64,000 nucleotides of DNA from the NCBI RefSeq assembly GCF_001895005.1, contig NZ_BCXH01000008.1, positions 62,001-126,000 of the forward strand. The letters are read 5' to 3'. A model generated the notes under the pieces. It ran no database searches, was not told the origin of the DNA, and saw only the letters and a program-made list of their open reading frames with translations. Positions 17,545 to 26,408 of the stretch are shown piece after piece (within the stretch, counting starts at the first letter, position 1; every line of letters starts with the position of its first letter). The stretch comes from Rhodococcus yunnanensis NBRC 103083. Lineage in GTDB: Bacteria > Actinomycetota > Actinomycetes > Mycobacteriales > Mycobacteriaceae. The position numbers and the translations under genes were made by a program.

Positions 17545-20322
17545 ATGTCCGACGCTGCACAACATGTTGGTAAGACGAAGCTGATCGAGGTCAGCCTGCC
17601 GCTGCAGAAGATCAACGAGGAGTCTGCGCGGGAGAAGTCGATCCGGCACGGACATCCATCGACGTTGCATCTGTGGTGGGCCCGTCGTCCTCTGGCTGCT
17701 GCTCGTGCGGTGTTGTTTGCTCAACTCGTCGACGATCCGTCCTCTCGTCCAGATCTGTATCCCACTGAGGAAGATCAGGCTCTCGAGCGCAAGAAGTTGC
17801 ACGAGTTGATCGAGCGACTGGTTGTGTGGGAGAACTCGAACGACGAAGCGCTTTTCGCTGAGGCGCATCAGAAGATTCTCGAGTCCACCGACGGGAACCC
17901 ACCTCCGATCCTGGATCCGTTTGCGGGTGGCGGGACGATTCCGCTGGAAGCGCAGCGACTCGGGCTCGAGGCCCACGCTTCCGATTTGAATCCTGTTGCG
18001 GTGTTGATCAACAAGGCGTTGATCGAGATCCCCCCGAAGTTTGCGGGGCAACCGCCGGTCTTTCCTGGTGCCGCGGACGAGAAGATTCAGGATTGGCCTC
18101 GCGCAACCGGTCTCGCCGAGGATGTCCGACGGTATGGCCAGTGGATGCGTGACGAGGCGGAGAAGCGGATCGGGCATCTGTATCCCAAGGCCACATTGCC
18201 TGATGGGTCGAAAGCGACTGTTATTGCATGGATTTGGGCGCGGACAGTGACCTGCCCGAACCCGGAGTGTCAGATTGCCATGCCCCTCGTGAGGTCCTGG
18301 TGGTTGGGGAAGAAAAAAGGCAAAGAGGCGTATGTCGTTCCGGTGATTGAGGGGAAGACCGTTCGCTTCGAGATTGGGCATGATCCGAAGAGTGCGCCGA
18401 CCGAGGAGACCGACGGGACCGTTGGACGGACGGGTGCGACGTGTGTGCGGTGCAGTACCTCAGTGGAACTGAAGTACATCAGGATTGAAGGGCGGGCCAA
18501 ACGGTTGGGTAAGCAGCTGATGGCGATCGTCGCTGAAGGACGCCGCCGCCGTCATTACCTAGAGCCGGACGTTGCACACGAAACGGTGGCGAATGTTGCG
18601 CTTCCGAAGCAGATTCCGATGGGGTCCCTACCGGCTAATACTCGCGATTTCAAGACGCCTAACTACGGAATGGACACCTTCGCTTCGCTCTTCACTCCCC
18701 GCCAACTTGAGGTTCTCTCGACTTTCAGCAGTCTAGTTTCAGAAAGTGGGTTGGCGGCAAGAGTGGATGCTGAGACTGCAGGGCTGTCACCGAACGACGT
18801 GGGTTTAGATAACGGCGGGGTGGGTGCAGCTGCCTACTCCGAATCGATTGCCACGTTGTTAGCCTTCGGGGTTTCGAAGGCGACCGACTATCACAACTCC
18901 ATTTGCACGTGGCGTAGCGATCCCAAAAATGAGGGCATAGGGCATCTCTTCGCCCGTCAGGCTATACCCATGGTCTGGGACTACTGTGAGGGAAACCCGT
19001 TCTCGTCATCTTCGGGCAATATGCGCGACCAATGGAATTGGGTCGCAAAGTGTATCGATCGCCTCGCTCCACGGACGGCGGGCTTTGCGCGCCAGGTCAA
19101 TGCGATTGAGGCTGTCGGGGGTCCTGCATTAATTTCGACTGATCCGCCATATTACGATAATATTGGGTACTCCGATCTTTCGGACTTTTTTTATATATGG
19201 TTGCGCAGCAGTCTTAAGTCGATATTCCCAACGACTCTCGCGACTACTCTGGTGCCAAAGCTCGAGGAACTCGTCGCCAATTCATTTCGTCATGACGGAC
19301 CGGACGGTGCTCGCAAGTTCTTTGAAGACGGATTCCGTGACGTTTTCCGGAACGCACGCGTTAATGCCAACAATGAATTTCCTATTACGGTCTACTATGC
19401 TTTTAAGCAACAGGACTCTTCTGCTTTCGGTCAGGCGTCAACTGGTTGGGAGACGTTGTTGGAAGGCATGATCCGATCCGGTTGGCAGATAACTGCTACC
19501 TGGCCTATGCGTTCTGAATTGGGTAATCGCCTGCTAGCCCGTGGCACCAACGCACTCGCTTCGTCCATCGTCCTGGCCTGCCGCCCACGCCCGGAAGGCG
19601 CACCCCGCACCGATCGTCGGGGATTCATTCAGGCCCTCAAAGCTGAACTCCCACAGAAGCTTCACGAACTTCAGCAGGGCGCCATCGCTCCGGTCGACGT
19701 CCCGCAGGCTGTGATCGGCCCCGGGATGGCGGTGTTCTCTCGCTACAGCGCGGTGCTCGAGGATGACGGTTCGAAGATGACCGTGCGCACCGCGTTGCAG
19801 CGGATCAACGCAATTCTCGATGAGGTGCTCACCGAACTGGAGAACGACTTCGACAAGGAGACGCGCTTCGCTCTGACGTGGTTCCGTCAAACAGGTTTCG
19901 ACACTGGCCGATTCGGCGATGCCGAGAGTGTTGCGAACGCGCGTGGTGTTAACCTCGACGCCCTGCAGCGAGCGGGGATCCTGACCACCGGTGGTGGCAA
20001 GGTCGCGTTGATTGCACCGGCGGATATGCCTGCCGACTACGACCCGTCGACCGATACGTCGATAAGTCAGTGGGAGGTCGTGATGCATTTGACGCGGGTG
20101 TTGGCCGACGGGGGAGTGCCGGCGGCGGCGACTCTGCTCGGTCGAGTGCCGAGGGGCGTCGACTGGGACCTGTGCAAGGAACTCGCGAGCCTTCTCTTCA
20201 AGCTGGCCGAAGACAAGAAGAAGACCAAGCTCGCGGTCGACTTCAACAACCTCGGCGCGGCCTGGAACGACATCGCTCGGCAGGCGCCCGAATCGTCGTA
20301 CCAGCCGAGTCTCCTGGATTAG
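17545..20322 (+). CDS. DUF1156-type adenine-specific DNA methylase
   Basis: A 925-residue methyltransferase of the kind annotated as anti-phage-associated DUF1156 protein. The N-terminal block KINEESAREKSIRHGHP...LHLWWARRPL is the DUF1156 hallmark. The SAM-binding motif D124-PFAGGG precedes the catalytic D533-PPY, indicating N6-adenine (or N4-cytosine) methylation with a large target domain between them. Cysteine pairs C237/C242 and C300/C303 may form a zinc ribbon. It should mark host DNA so the helicase-ATPase part spares it. A segment at roughly 18.65-19.5 kb is clearly richer in A+T than both ends of the gene (22 G+C in the 60 bases 19141-19200). The stop overlaps the antiparallel vapC stop. 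Confidence 0.9.
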   Translation: MSDAAQHVGKTKLIEVSLPLQKINEESAREKSIRHGHPSTLHLWWARRPLAAARAVLFAQLVDDPSSRPDLYPTEEDQALERKKLHELIERLVVWENSNDEALFAEAHQKILESTDGNPPPILDPFAGGGTIPLEAQRLGLEAHASDLNPVAVLINKALIEIPPKFAGQPPVFPGAADEKIQDWPRATGLAEDVRRYGQWMRDEAEKRIGHLYPKATLPDGSKATVIAWIWARTVTCPNPECQIAMPLVRSWWLGKKKGKEAYVVPVIEGKTVRFEIGHDPKSAPTEETDGTVGRTGATCVRCSTSVELKYIRIEGRAKRLGKQLMAIVAEGRRRRHYLEPDVAHETVANVALPKQIPMGSLPANTRDFKTPNYGMDTFASLFTPRQLEVLSTFSSLVSESGLAARVDAETAGLSPNDVGLDNGGVGAAAYSESIATLLAFGVSKATDYHNSICTWRSDPKNEGIGHLFARQAIPMVWDYCEGNPFSSSSGNMRDQWNWVAKCIDRLAPRTAGFARQVNAIEAVGGPALISTDPPYYDNIGYSDLSDFFYIWLRSSLKSIFPTTLATTLVPKLEELVANSFRHDGPDGARKFFEDGFRDVFRNARVNANNEFPITVYYAFKQQDSSAFGQASTGWETLLEGMIRSGWQITATWPMRSELGNRLLARGTNALASSIVLACRPRPEGAPRTDRRGFIQALKAELPQKLHELQQGAIAPVDVPQAVIGPGMAVFSRYSAVLEDDGSKMTVRTALQRINAILDEVLTELENDFDKETRFALTWFRQTGFDTGRFGDAESVANARGVNLDALQRAGILTTGGGKVALIAPADMPADYDPSTDTSISQWEVVMHLTRVLADGGVPAAATLLGRVPRGVDWDLCKELASLLFKLAEDKKKTKLAVDFNNLGAAWNDIARQAPESSYQPSLLD
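17558..17571. promoter_or_regulatory. Operator-like repeat inside the methylase start
   Basis: CACAA-CATG-TTGGT starts 13 bases into the methylase coding sequence; its core CAACATGTTG is a perfect palindrome. Together with the copy at 17492 it gives two sites 66 bases apart, a spacing that could allow cooperative binding or looping. The coding constraint makes this copy less certain. Confidence 0.45.
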
Positions 20323-20705
20323 CGGATCAAGACGACGTCGATCGGGAGGTCGAGGTCTGCCCATGCGCGGTCGGCCGTCAGCACAGCAGGCGGTCGGCTG
20401 CGCGCGGCCAAGGCGATCGCGCAACGGTCGCCCAACGACAATGCCTTCGCGCCGTCGACCGAACGGAGGGCCGCGACCACCGCGGCATCCTGCGCGTCGA
20501 GGGGGATGATCTCGACTCCTGCGGCTCTTAGCGTGCTCGTCACGGCCGCGACATTGCCGTCCACATCGACGACCTTGCCGAGTACTTCAGCGAAGTTAGC
20601 GGCCGAAATGCTGGTTCCACCGGCGAGCATCGCTCGGACGACCACGTCTGCGCCGGGTTCGTCGTTGAGCACAGCCAGCACTGCCGAGGCGTCGAGAACG
20701 GTCAC
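20319..20705 (-). CDS. vapC: PIN-domain ribonuclease toxin, VapC family
   Basis: A 128-residue PIN-domain protein. The acidic residues expected for a metal-dependent RNase are present: D5 (VLDASAVLA), E40 (NFAEVL), D93 (SLGDRCAIALA) and D112 (TADRAW). It probably cleaves tRNA or another structured RNA when freed from VapB. The GTG start overlaps the vapB stop by four bases. Its TAA stop (20319-20321) overlaps the methylase TAG (20320-20322) on the other strand. The module is therefore packed tail-to-tail against the methylase with no spare base. Confidence 0.9.
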   Translation of the reverse strand: MTVLDASAVLAVLNDEPGADVVVRAMLAGGTSISAANFAEVLGKVVDVDGNVAAVTSTLRAAGVEIIPLDAQDAAVVAALRSVDGAKALSLGDRCAIALAARSRPPAVLTADRAWADLDLPIDVVLIR

Positions 20706-20947
20706 CGCTCGGGTCGTGTCTCGTCGATCCGCTCAGCCAGCAACTCTTCGACCAACGATCGTCCACGGCTGAGCTCCGACAGCATTCCCTTCAATGTGTG
20801 CGTCGCGTCCGACGGCCGTTCGATGACCAACTTGGACCCGACACGTTGTACCGACAGCACCTCGCCTTCGCTGAGTCCCAACTCGGAACGCAAACCAGCA
20901 GGCACGACGAATCTTCCTTGCTTGCCCAGGACCACGGTGACACTCAT
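20702..20947 (-). CDS. vapB: AbrB-type antitoxin, VapB
   Basis: An 81-residue protein whose N-terminal half is a swapped-hairpin AbrB/SpoVT domain: VTVVLGKQGRFVVPAGLRSELGLSEGEVLSVQ. The C-terminal half (LKGMLSELSRGRSLVEELLAER) should wrap the VapC active site. The ATG at 20947 is chosen over an upstream in-frame start because the AbrB fold begins there. It is divergent from the ATPase gene across about 120 bases that also hold operator copy 3. Confidence 0.85.
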   Translation of the reverse strand: MSVTVVLGKQGRFVVPAGLRSELGLSEGEVLSVQRVGSKLVIERPSDATHTLKGMLSELSRGRSLVEELLAERIDETRPER

Positions 20948-21032
20948 GTGACCAGGATGCCACGTAAACTGCATGTGTGCCACGCTGTGTCAAAAGGGGC
21001 GATGTCACCCACTCTGGTTACAGTCGTGATTA

Positions 21033-21046
21033 CACAATGTGTTGTG
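21033..21046. promoter_or_regulatory. Putative XRE operator, copy 3 (ATPase promoter)
   Basis: CACAA-TGTG-TTGTG, a perfect five-base inverted repeat, ends 22 bases before the ATPase ATG. It is the best match to the shared site and overlaps the zone where a core promoter is expected. Confidence 0.65.
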
Positions 21047-21068
21047 CAGAAATGAAGGGGTGCGGAAT

Positions 21069-24000
21069 ATGGCGATGAACAACCTCGAGCGCGTACAGAA
21101 AACTCTGGGGCTATTGGGGCCCGCGCTCAATACCTTCATCGCAAGCACTCTCACTCCTGATCTGGGCGACAAGTCATGGATCGACCTCCTCCGCGCGAAG
21201 GATGCGACGAAGGGCGCTTCGCCGGACAAGGCTTACAACCCCGATGACGTGCAGAACGGTCTGCGAATGCTGACCGACAACATCCCGAATGCCGTCAAGA
21301 AGGGCTGGTATCCCTTCGATGCCAAGCTCTCTCGCGTCCAGAAGAGTTACGCCGAGGAACTGAAAGACGTCCGTAACCGGGCGCAACATTTCGAACCCTT
21401 CAACAACGACGAAGCGCAACGGGCGCTCGATACCGCGGAGCTGTTCCTCAAGGCCATCGGGGCGCCTGCAGAAGCCGAACAGGTGCGAAAGATTCGCATC
21501 GACCTGCGTCGTGTTGCGTCCGATCGTGAGGACACGCGAGCGGCACGGACGCTGGGAACTGCAGACGTTCGGGCGGACAACTTGCCGCCGTGGCGCGAGG
21601 TCATCAGTCCGCACCCGGACGTCGCCAGGGACAACTTCAACGCGGCTGAGTTCGCTGCCGATCTCCACACTGTCGCGGAGGGCGGTGAGGCAGGGGAGTA
21701 CTCGGACGCAGTTCAGTTCTTCGAACGCACCTACCTGACGGAGGGCCTCCGAGACCTCATCCAACGCAACGTTGCGCGCCTGTCCGGCGACATGAACGCC
21801 TCACCAGTCGTTAACCTGCAAACCAACTTCGGCGGCGGCAAGACCCACTCGATGCTGGCGCTGTGGCACCTTGCGTCGGGCTTGAAGAGCGGAAGCTATC
21901 CCGACGACGTAGCTGCTCTGGCGCGACCGCTGGACACACTGCCCAATGGCGTTCGGCGCGTTGCCCTCGTCGGCAATCAGATGGAACCCGCGAGCGAGGA
22001 CACGCGTGACGGGCGACCGAACATTCGCACGATGTGGGGCGAGCTCGCCTGGCAGCTCGGTGGGCAGGATGCGTACGACGTCATCGCAGCATCAGATCGC
22101 GCATCGACGAATCCAGGGGCGTCGCTACGCGAGCTTTTCGACCTATATTCGCCTGCAGTAATTCTCATCGACGAATGGGTCGCCTACGCGCGTCAGCTCA
22201 TCACCCCGCAAGAACTCCCGTCCGGCACCTTCGACACTCAGTTCACGTTCGCGCAGACGCTGACCGAGGCCGCAAAAGCGGTCAAGGGAATTCAGGTCGT
22301 CATCTCCATTCCTGCGTCGTACGACAACCGCGTCGACAGCGACGAGATCAACGATGAGGAAGTCGGCGGTGAGAATGGGCGCGAGGCACTTGCACGTCTG
22401 AAGTCTATCGTCGGCCGCACGGCCGACCACTGGCTCCCGGCCAACCCGCAGGAAAGCTTCGAGATCGTTCGACGTCGAATCTTCGTCGCACCGGACGGTG
22501 ACACCCTGGCGAAGATCAGCTCTATTTCGAAAGCGTTGGTCGAGTACTACCGCAAGTATCACTCCGAGTTTCCAAGCCAGACAACTGATCTGGACTACGT
22601 GGACCGGATCAAGCAGTGCTACCCCATTCACCCCGAACTGTTCGACCGTCTGTACGAGGACTGGTCGACGATGAATCGCTTCCAGCGCACGCGTGGTGTC
22701 CTTCGCATGATGAATCGTATCGTGGGAACTTTGTGGCGCAGCGAAGATGCTGCGCCGTTCATCATGCCTGGGCTTATTCCGCTGGAAACGGATTCGGTGA
22801 TCACCGAGATCACCCAGTACCTCGACGACGGATGGCGGCCCATCCTGACCAGTGACGTCGCCGGTGAGAACTCGGCGCCGCGCAACATAGATCAACAGAA
22901 CGAGCATCTAGGACGACGCAGGGTGGCACGGCGTCTGGCCAAGACCATCTTCATGGACGCGACGCCGACCCTGCACACTGCCCACAAGGGCATCGACAAG
23001 CAACGCATCTTCCTGGGCACTGCGATGCCCGGCGACGTACCTGGCAACTTCCACTCAGCCCTCGATCACCTCGCCAATAATTCGACCTACCTCTACACCG
23101 ATGCCGGCCGCTATTGGTATGACACGCAGGCGAATACGACGCGCGCGGCTCGCGATCACGCCGACAACCTACCGAAGGCCGACGTCTGGGCCGAGATCGA
23201 ACGACGGCTCGAGATCGCGCGGCGGTCGACGCTGGACAGAAGCTTCGTCGGTGTCCACGTATGTCCGTCGTCGACAGGTGACGTGCCTGACGAGCCTGCT
23301 ACGCGACTCGTCATCATCCCGCCGGAGTTCACTCACACAGCGCGCAGTACCTCCAGCACGGCACTCGAATGGGCCCGAAACTGCTTGGAACACCGAGGTA
23401 CTGCGAATCGTGGTTACAAGAACTCCCTGATATTCCTAGCAGTCGATGATAAGAGGGTACGCGAGCTGGACGAAGCAGTCAGGCAGTTCTTGGCCTGGCA
23501 GTACGTCAAAGACAATGCCGATGGTCTTGGTCTCGGTGGACAGCAGACGCGCCAGGCACAGGATCGGGTGACGAAAGCCAACACTGTCGTGGACGGACGA
23601 CTTCTGGATACGTTCACGTGGGCTATAGCAGCGAGTCAGCCGAGTGGACCGTCGTATGTTTTGGAGACGTTCAACGCAGGTGGGACCACCACCGACCTCG
23701 TCGCTCGGACTGCGACGCGAATGGTGGAGAAGAGTCAATTGTCGATGACCCGATCATCGAGCCTGATATCGATGGACCTGACTGGTGAGAACTTGGCGCC
23801 GAGTTGGGCACCTGGGCACATCTCGGTCGGTGCTTTGTACGCGCTGTACGCCACCTACCCGTATCTGGCGAGACTCAAGAACCGCGATGCTTTGGTCGAC
23901 GGTCTGCTGTCGGTCTACAACGACACCACCTGGCAGCTCAGTGGATTCGGGTTCGCAGCGGGCTTCGACGAGGCAACAGGTGAGTATCTCGACATTCACT

Positions 24001-24446
24001 TGCCCAGCGATGTAGCCACACCTCAACTGATCGACGATGCGCTGGTGGTGAAGCCGGATCTGGCGCAGGCTCAGCGCGACCGTGATGTCAAAAAAATTGG
24101 AGGGGGAGGCGACGGGCCAGGTGAGGACGGCCGCGGTGACGGTCCGGGCGGCTCCGGCGGTGGAGCAGACGGAGGCACGGGCACTGGTGGCGGCAAACCG
24201 GAGGTCGTCAGGATGACTCGTTACTTCGGGTCCGCAACGCTCGACGGCAACTTCCCGGCACGAGACTTCTCGACGATTCAGCAAGAGATTCTGGCCAATC
24301 TGTCGGGGCTGTCGGGTACAAATGTCGATGTGCGAATCGAGATCAGTGCCTCCAACTCGACCGGTTTCGACGACTCGTTGATCCGAACAGTGCGGGAGAA
24401 TGCGAGCACCCTGGGTTTCGACCAGTCCGAATTCGACATCAGCTAA
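21069..24446 (+). CDS. DUF499-type ATPase with N-terminal HEPN-like domain
   Basis: A 1125-residue protein. Residues about 1-150 are helical and contain R102-N-R-A-Q-H107 (R-x4-H) followed by FEPFNN, matching Swt1-type HEPN RNase domains. The P-loop NFGGGKTHSML (G255-T259) and Walker B VILIDEW (D368, E369) define the ATPase, and the long remainder resembles DUF499 anti-phage proteins. A glycine/aspartate-rich linker (about residues 1010-1045) precedes a final 70-residue domain. It is the presumed effector or motor that acts with the helicase and methylase. ATG 21069 has AAGGGG eight bases upstream; a GTG at 21039 lies in the operator and is unlikely. The next gene starts 4 bases after the stop. 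Confidence 0.88.
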   Translation: MAMNNLERVQKTLGLLGPALNTFIASTLTPDLGDKSWIDLLRAKDATKGASPDKAYNPDDVQNGLRMLTDNIPNAVKKGWYPFDAKLSRVQKSYAEELKDVRNRAQHFEPFNNDEAQRALDTAELFLKAIGAPAEAEQVRKIRIDLRRVASDREDTRAARTLGTADVRADNLPPWREVISPHPDVARDNFNAAEFAADLHTVAEGGEAGEYSDAVQFFERTYLTEGLRDLIQRNVARLSGDMNASPVVNLQTNFGGGKTHSMLALWHLASGLKSGSYPDDVAALARPLDTLPNGVRRVALVGNQMEPASEDTRDGRPNIRTMWGELAWQLGGQDAYDVIAASDRASTNPGASLRELFDLYSPAVILIDEWVAYARQLITPQELPSGTFDTQFTFAQTLTEAAKAVKGIQVVISIPASYDNRVDSDEINDEEVGGENGREALARLKSIVGRTADHWLPANPQESFEIVRRRIFVAPDGDTLAKISSISKALVEYYRKYHSEFPSQTTDLDYVDRIKQCYPIHPELFDRLYEDWSTMNRFQRTRGVLRMMNRIVGTLWRSEDAAPFIMPGLIPLETDSVITEITQYLDDGWRPILTSDVAGENSAPRNIDQQNEHLGRRRVARRLAKTIFMDATPTLHTAHKGIDKQRIFLGTAMPGDVPGNFHSALDHLANNSTYLYTDAGRYWYDTQANTTRAARDHADNLPKADVWAEIERRLEIARRSTLDRSFVGVHVCPSSTGDVPDEPATRLVIIPPEFTHTARSTSSTALEWARNCLEHRGTANRGYKNSLIFLAVDDKRVRELDEAVRQFLAWQYVKDNADGLGLGGQQTRQAQDRVTKANTVVDGRLLDTFTWAIAASQPSGPSYVLETFNAGGTTTDLVARTATRMVEKSQLSMTRSSSLISMDLTGENLAPSWAPGHISVGALYALYATYPYLARLKNRDALVDGLLSVYNDTTWQLSGFGFAAGFDEATGEYLDIHLPSDVATPQLIDDALVVKPDLAQAQRDRDVKKIGGGGDGPGEDGRGDGPGGSGGGADGGTGTGGGKPEVVRMTRYFGSATLDGNFPARDFSTIQQEILANLSGLSGTNVDVRIEISASNSTGFDDSLIRTVRENASTLGFDQSEFDIS

Positions 24447-24450
24447 GCGC

Positions 24451-26283
24451 ATGACAACGGCACCGGATCTGGCCCAGACGACCGAACTCGGGTGTCGTTC
24501 TCTGTTTCGTGTCAACAGTGACGCCCATCTGTCTGATCGTGTCCATGAGCAGTTGTACGCGTGGTGCAAGGAAAAGAACTGGGACGCAGACAAGATCGTC
24601 GGACCCGGCATCGTCGAGATAGCTGACGGTGTCACTGCCTCGCTCGTCCGCGAGGAACGGCAGGATGGCAGCACCATCGAGAGATGGCGCTTCCACCAGG
24701 ACGAAGGCCAGGCCATCTGGGTCACCCAGGTGACAACCCTCGTCGACCGGAACAGTTCCGGATGGGTGTGGACCGATGTGTCCGGTCCGGACACCCAAAC
24801 CCCTGGCGTGCCACGACTGGTGCGGAACATCCTGCAGGTCACCGAAGGCCTCGACGGGGCGTATCGACTCACAGCGGAGCCGTACCGCGCAACCGTCGAC
24901 GACGTCGACGACATCTACAACGCAATCATGGATCCGGACCGACGCGGATTTCTTTTCCTTGCCGGTGCAGACGACAACGTCAACATTCCGCACGCGGACT
25001 GGCTGGGGTTCATCTCGAAACTACTTGCGGGAACACGAGGCATCGCCAGTGCGTACGTCCTCGATGCGACGGCGACGCTCGCACTGAATGCGCGTCTGCC
25101 AGCATCTCACCGCGTCCGGGAGTGGGCGGTGCGAACGTTCCTTCCTGATCCGCGACTCGACGATCCACGAGATGGGGTGCGGCATCGCATCTTGACGACG
25201 GCCCGGATCGTCGAAGACTCGCGATCACGGTTGCGAGGATTGCTCGCGCGGTCGGCTTGCCGTCATTCCGCGGGGATGCCGTTGCCGCACGAACTGGTGC
25301 GGATCGACCGGAAACTACGGCAGCTACTCGACGACACCATCGTCGATCGGGTCGAGGTCAGCGCTCCAGTCGAAGAGCTCGCTCCCGCACCAACAAAACC
25401 TCAAACGCCAGCAGCGCTGTCGGATGTGGAACCTCCTACGTCGAGAGGTGTGTTCGCCGCGTTGCGATCGGTGGTGTCGACGGTGATCGGTTCGGCAGAA
25501 GTGACGGTCGACGCGGTGGCCAGACTCGGTGCTCTGGCATCAGAAGCATTGAGCAGCAATCGCAGTCTGGATCTGATCAGGACCAGACTGCGAAGCCTGG
25601 AGAACGAGCGCAGCAATCTGGAAGATCAGAATGTCGAGTTTCTTCGTCGCGCACAGGACGGGCAGGACGAACTTGCTGCGGCTCGAATCGACCTCGATGA
25701 CGCAGAAAAGCAGCTCCGACACCTACGTTCCGAGCTCGCGAAACTGGACCGCGCGGGGACTGTGGCTTGGGTACCCGAAACGAATCCGGCCGACGAGCCT
25801 CCGACGACTTTCGCCGAGTTGATCGAGCGAATAAGCGAATTCGAGCATGTCCGCTTCACCGGTGAGTCGAAGTATGCACTCGAGTTGGACGAGCACGGCC
25901 TTCTGGAATGGTCGATCCGCACGTGGAGCGCGTTGCGCGGGCTGAACGACTACTGTCGACTGCGCTCGTCCGGTCAGTTCGACGACAGCGTGGACGACTA
26001 CATCAACGCCGTGCCCGCGGGATGCGCGGTCATCACCCCGGGTAGCCACGCAAGCGGCGAGACGAAATCGACCCAGAGCCATCCACTTTTCGGTCCACCC
26101 CGCATACTGCCTGTGCCGAAAGTTGTCGACCCAGCGGGCAAGGTGTTCATGGGCGCTCACGTGCGAATCGCGAAGTACGGCAGCGTCAGTCCGCGGATGC
26201 ACTACTTCAATCATGCGACGGGCACCGGAAAGATCTACGTCGGATACATCGGTGAGCATCTGCCGAATTTTCGGACCACCTGA
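24451..26283 (+). CDS. Uncharacterised 610-residue coiled-coil protein of the defence locus
   Basis: No family was recognised. The first 270 residues look like a mixed alpha/beta globular region (FLFLAGADDNVNIPHADW, a tryptophan-rich WVWTDVSGP stretch). A proline-rich linker (about 310-330) follows. Residues about 385-450 form a strong heptad-type coiled coil (RTRLRSLENERSNLEDQN...). The C-terminal 60 residues have an aromatic/glycine pattern, GAHVRIAKYG...PRMHYFNHATGTGKIYVGYIG, that looks like a compact beta domain. It starts 4 bases after the ATPase stop, so it is almost certainly co-translated and a component of the system. The helicase-methylase-ATPase arrangement as I know it has three genes, making this a candidate accessory or recognition subunit. 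Confidence 0.75.
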   Translation: MTTAPDLAQTTELGCRSLFRVNSDAHLSDRVHEQLYAWCKEKNWDADKIVGPGIVEIADGVTASLVREERQDGSTIERWRFHQDEGQAIWVTQVTTLVDRNSSGWVWTDVSGPDTQTPGVPRLVRNILQVTEGLDGAYRLTAEPYRATVDDVDDIYNAIMDPDRRGFLFLAGADDNVNIPHADWLGFISKLLAGTRGIASAYVLDATATLALNARLPASHRVREWAVRTFLPDPRLDDPRDGVRHRILTTARIVEDSRSRLRGLLARSACRHSAGMPLPHELVRIDRKLRQLLDDTIVDRVEVSAPVEELAPAPTKPQTPAALSDVEPPTSRGVFAALRSVVSTVIGSAEVTVDAVARLGALASEALSSNRSLDLIRTRLRSLENERSNLEDQNVEFLRRAQDGQDELAAARIDLDDAEKQLRHLRSELAKLDRAGTVAWVPETNPADEPPTTFAELIERISEFEHVRFTGESKYALELDEHGLLEWSIRTWSALRGLNDYCRLRSSGQFDDSVDDYINAVPAGCAVITPGSHASGETKSTQSHPLFGPPRILPVPKVVDPAGKVFMGAHVRIAKYGSVSPRMHYFNHATGTGKIYVGYIGEHLPNFRTT

Positions 26284-26408
26284 CCGGGCTCTCTGTTCGG
26301 TGCGGAACTTGTCGTACCCCTGTGGCAGTCTGAGGCGTTCTCCGAGGGGGAGGGCGCGGGCGAACGCTCGCAAGTTAGGACTCATGTCCTATGACCACGG
26401 GGGTGGTT

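Noticed and set aside
26284..26408. tRNA or attachment site at an island boundary
   Set aside because: No cloverleaf or TPsiC-like GGTTCGA stretch and no direct repeat matching the other edge could be found by eye.
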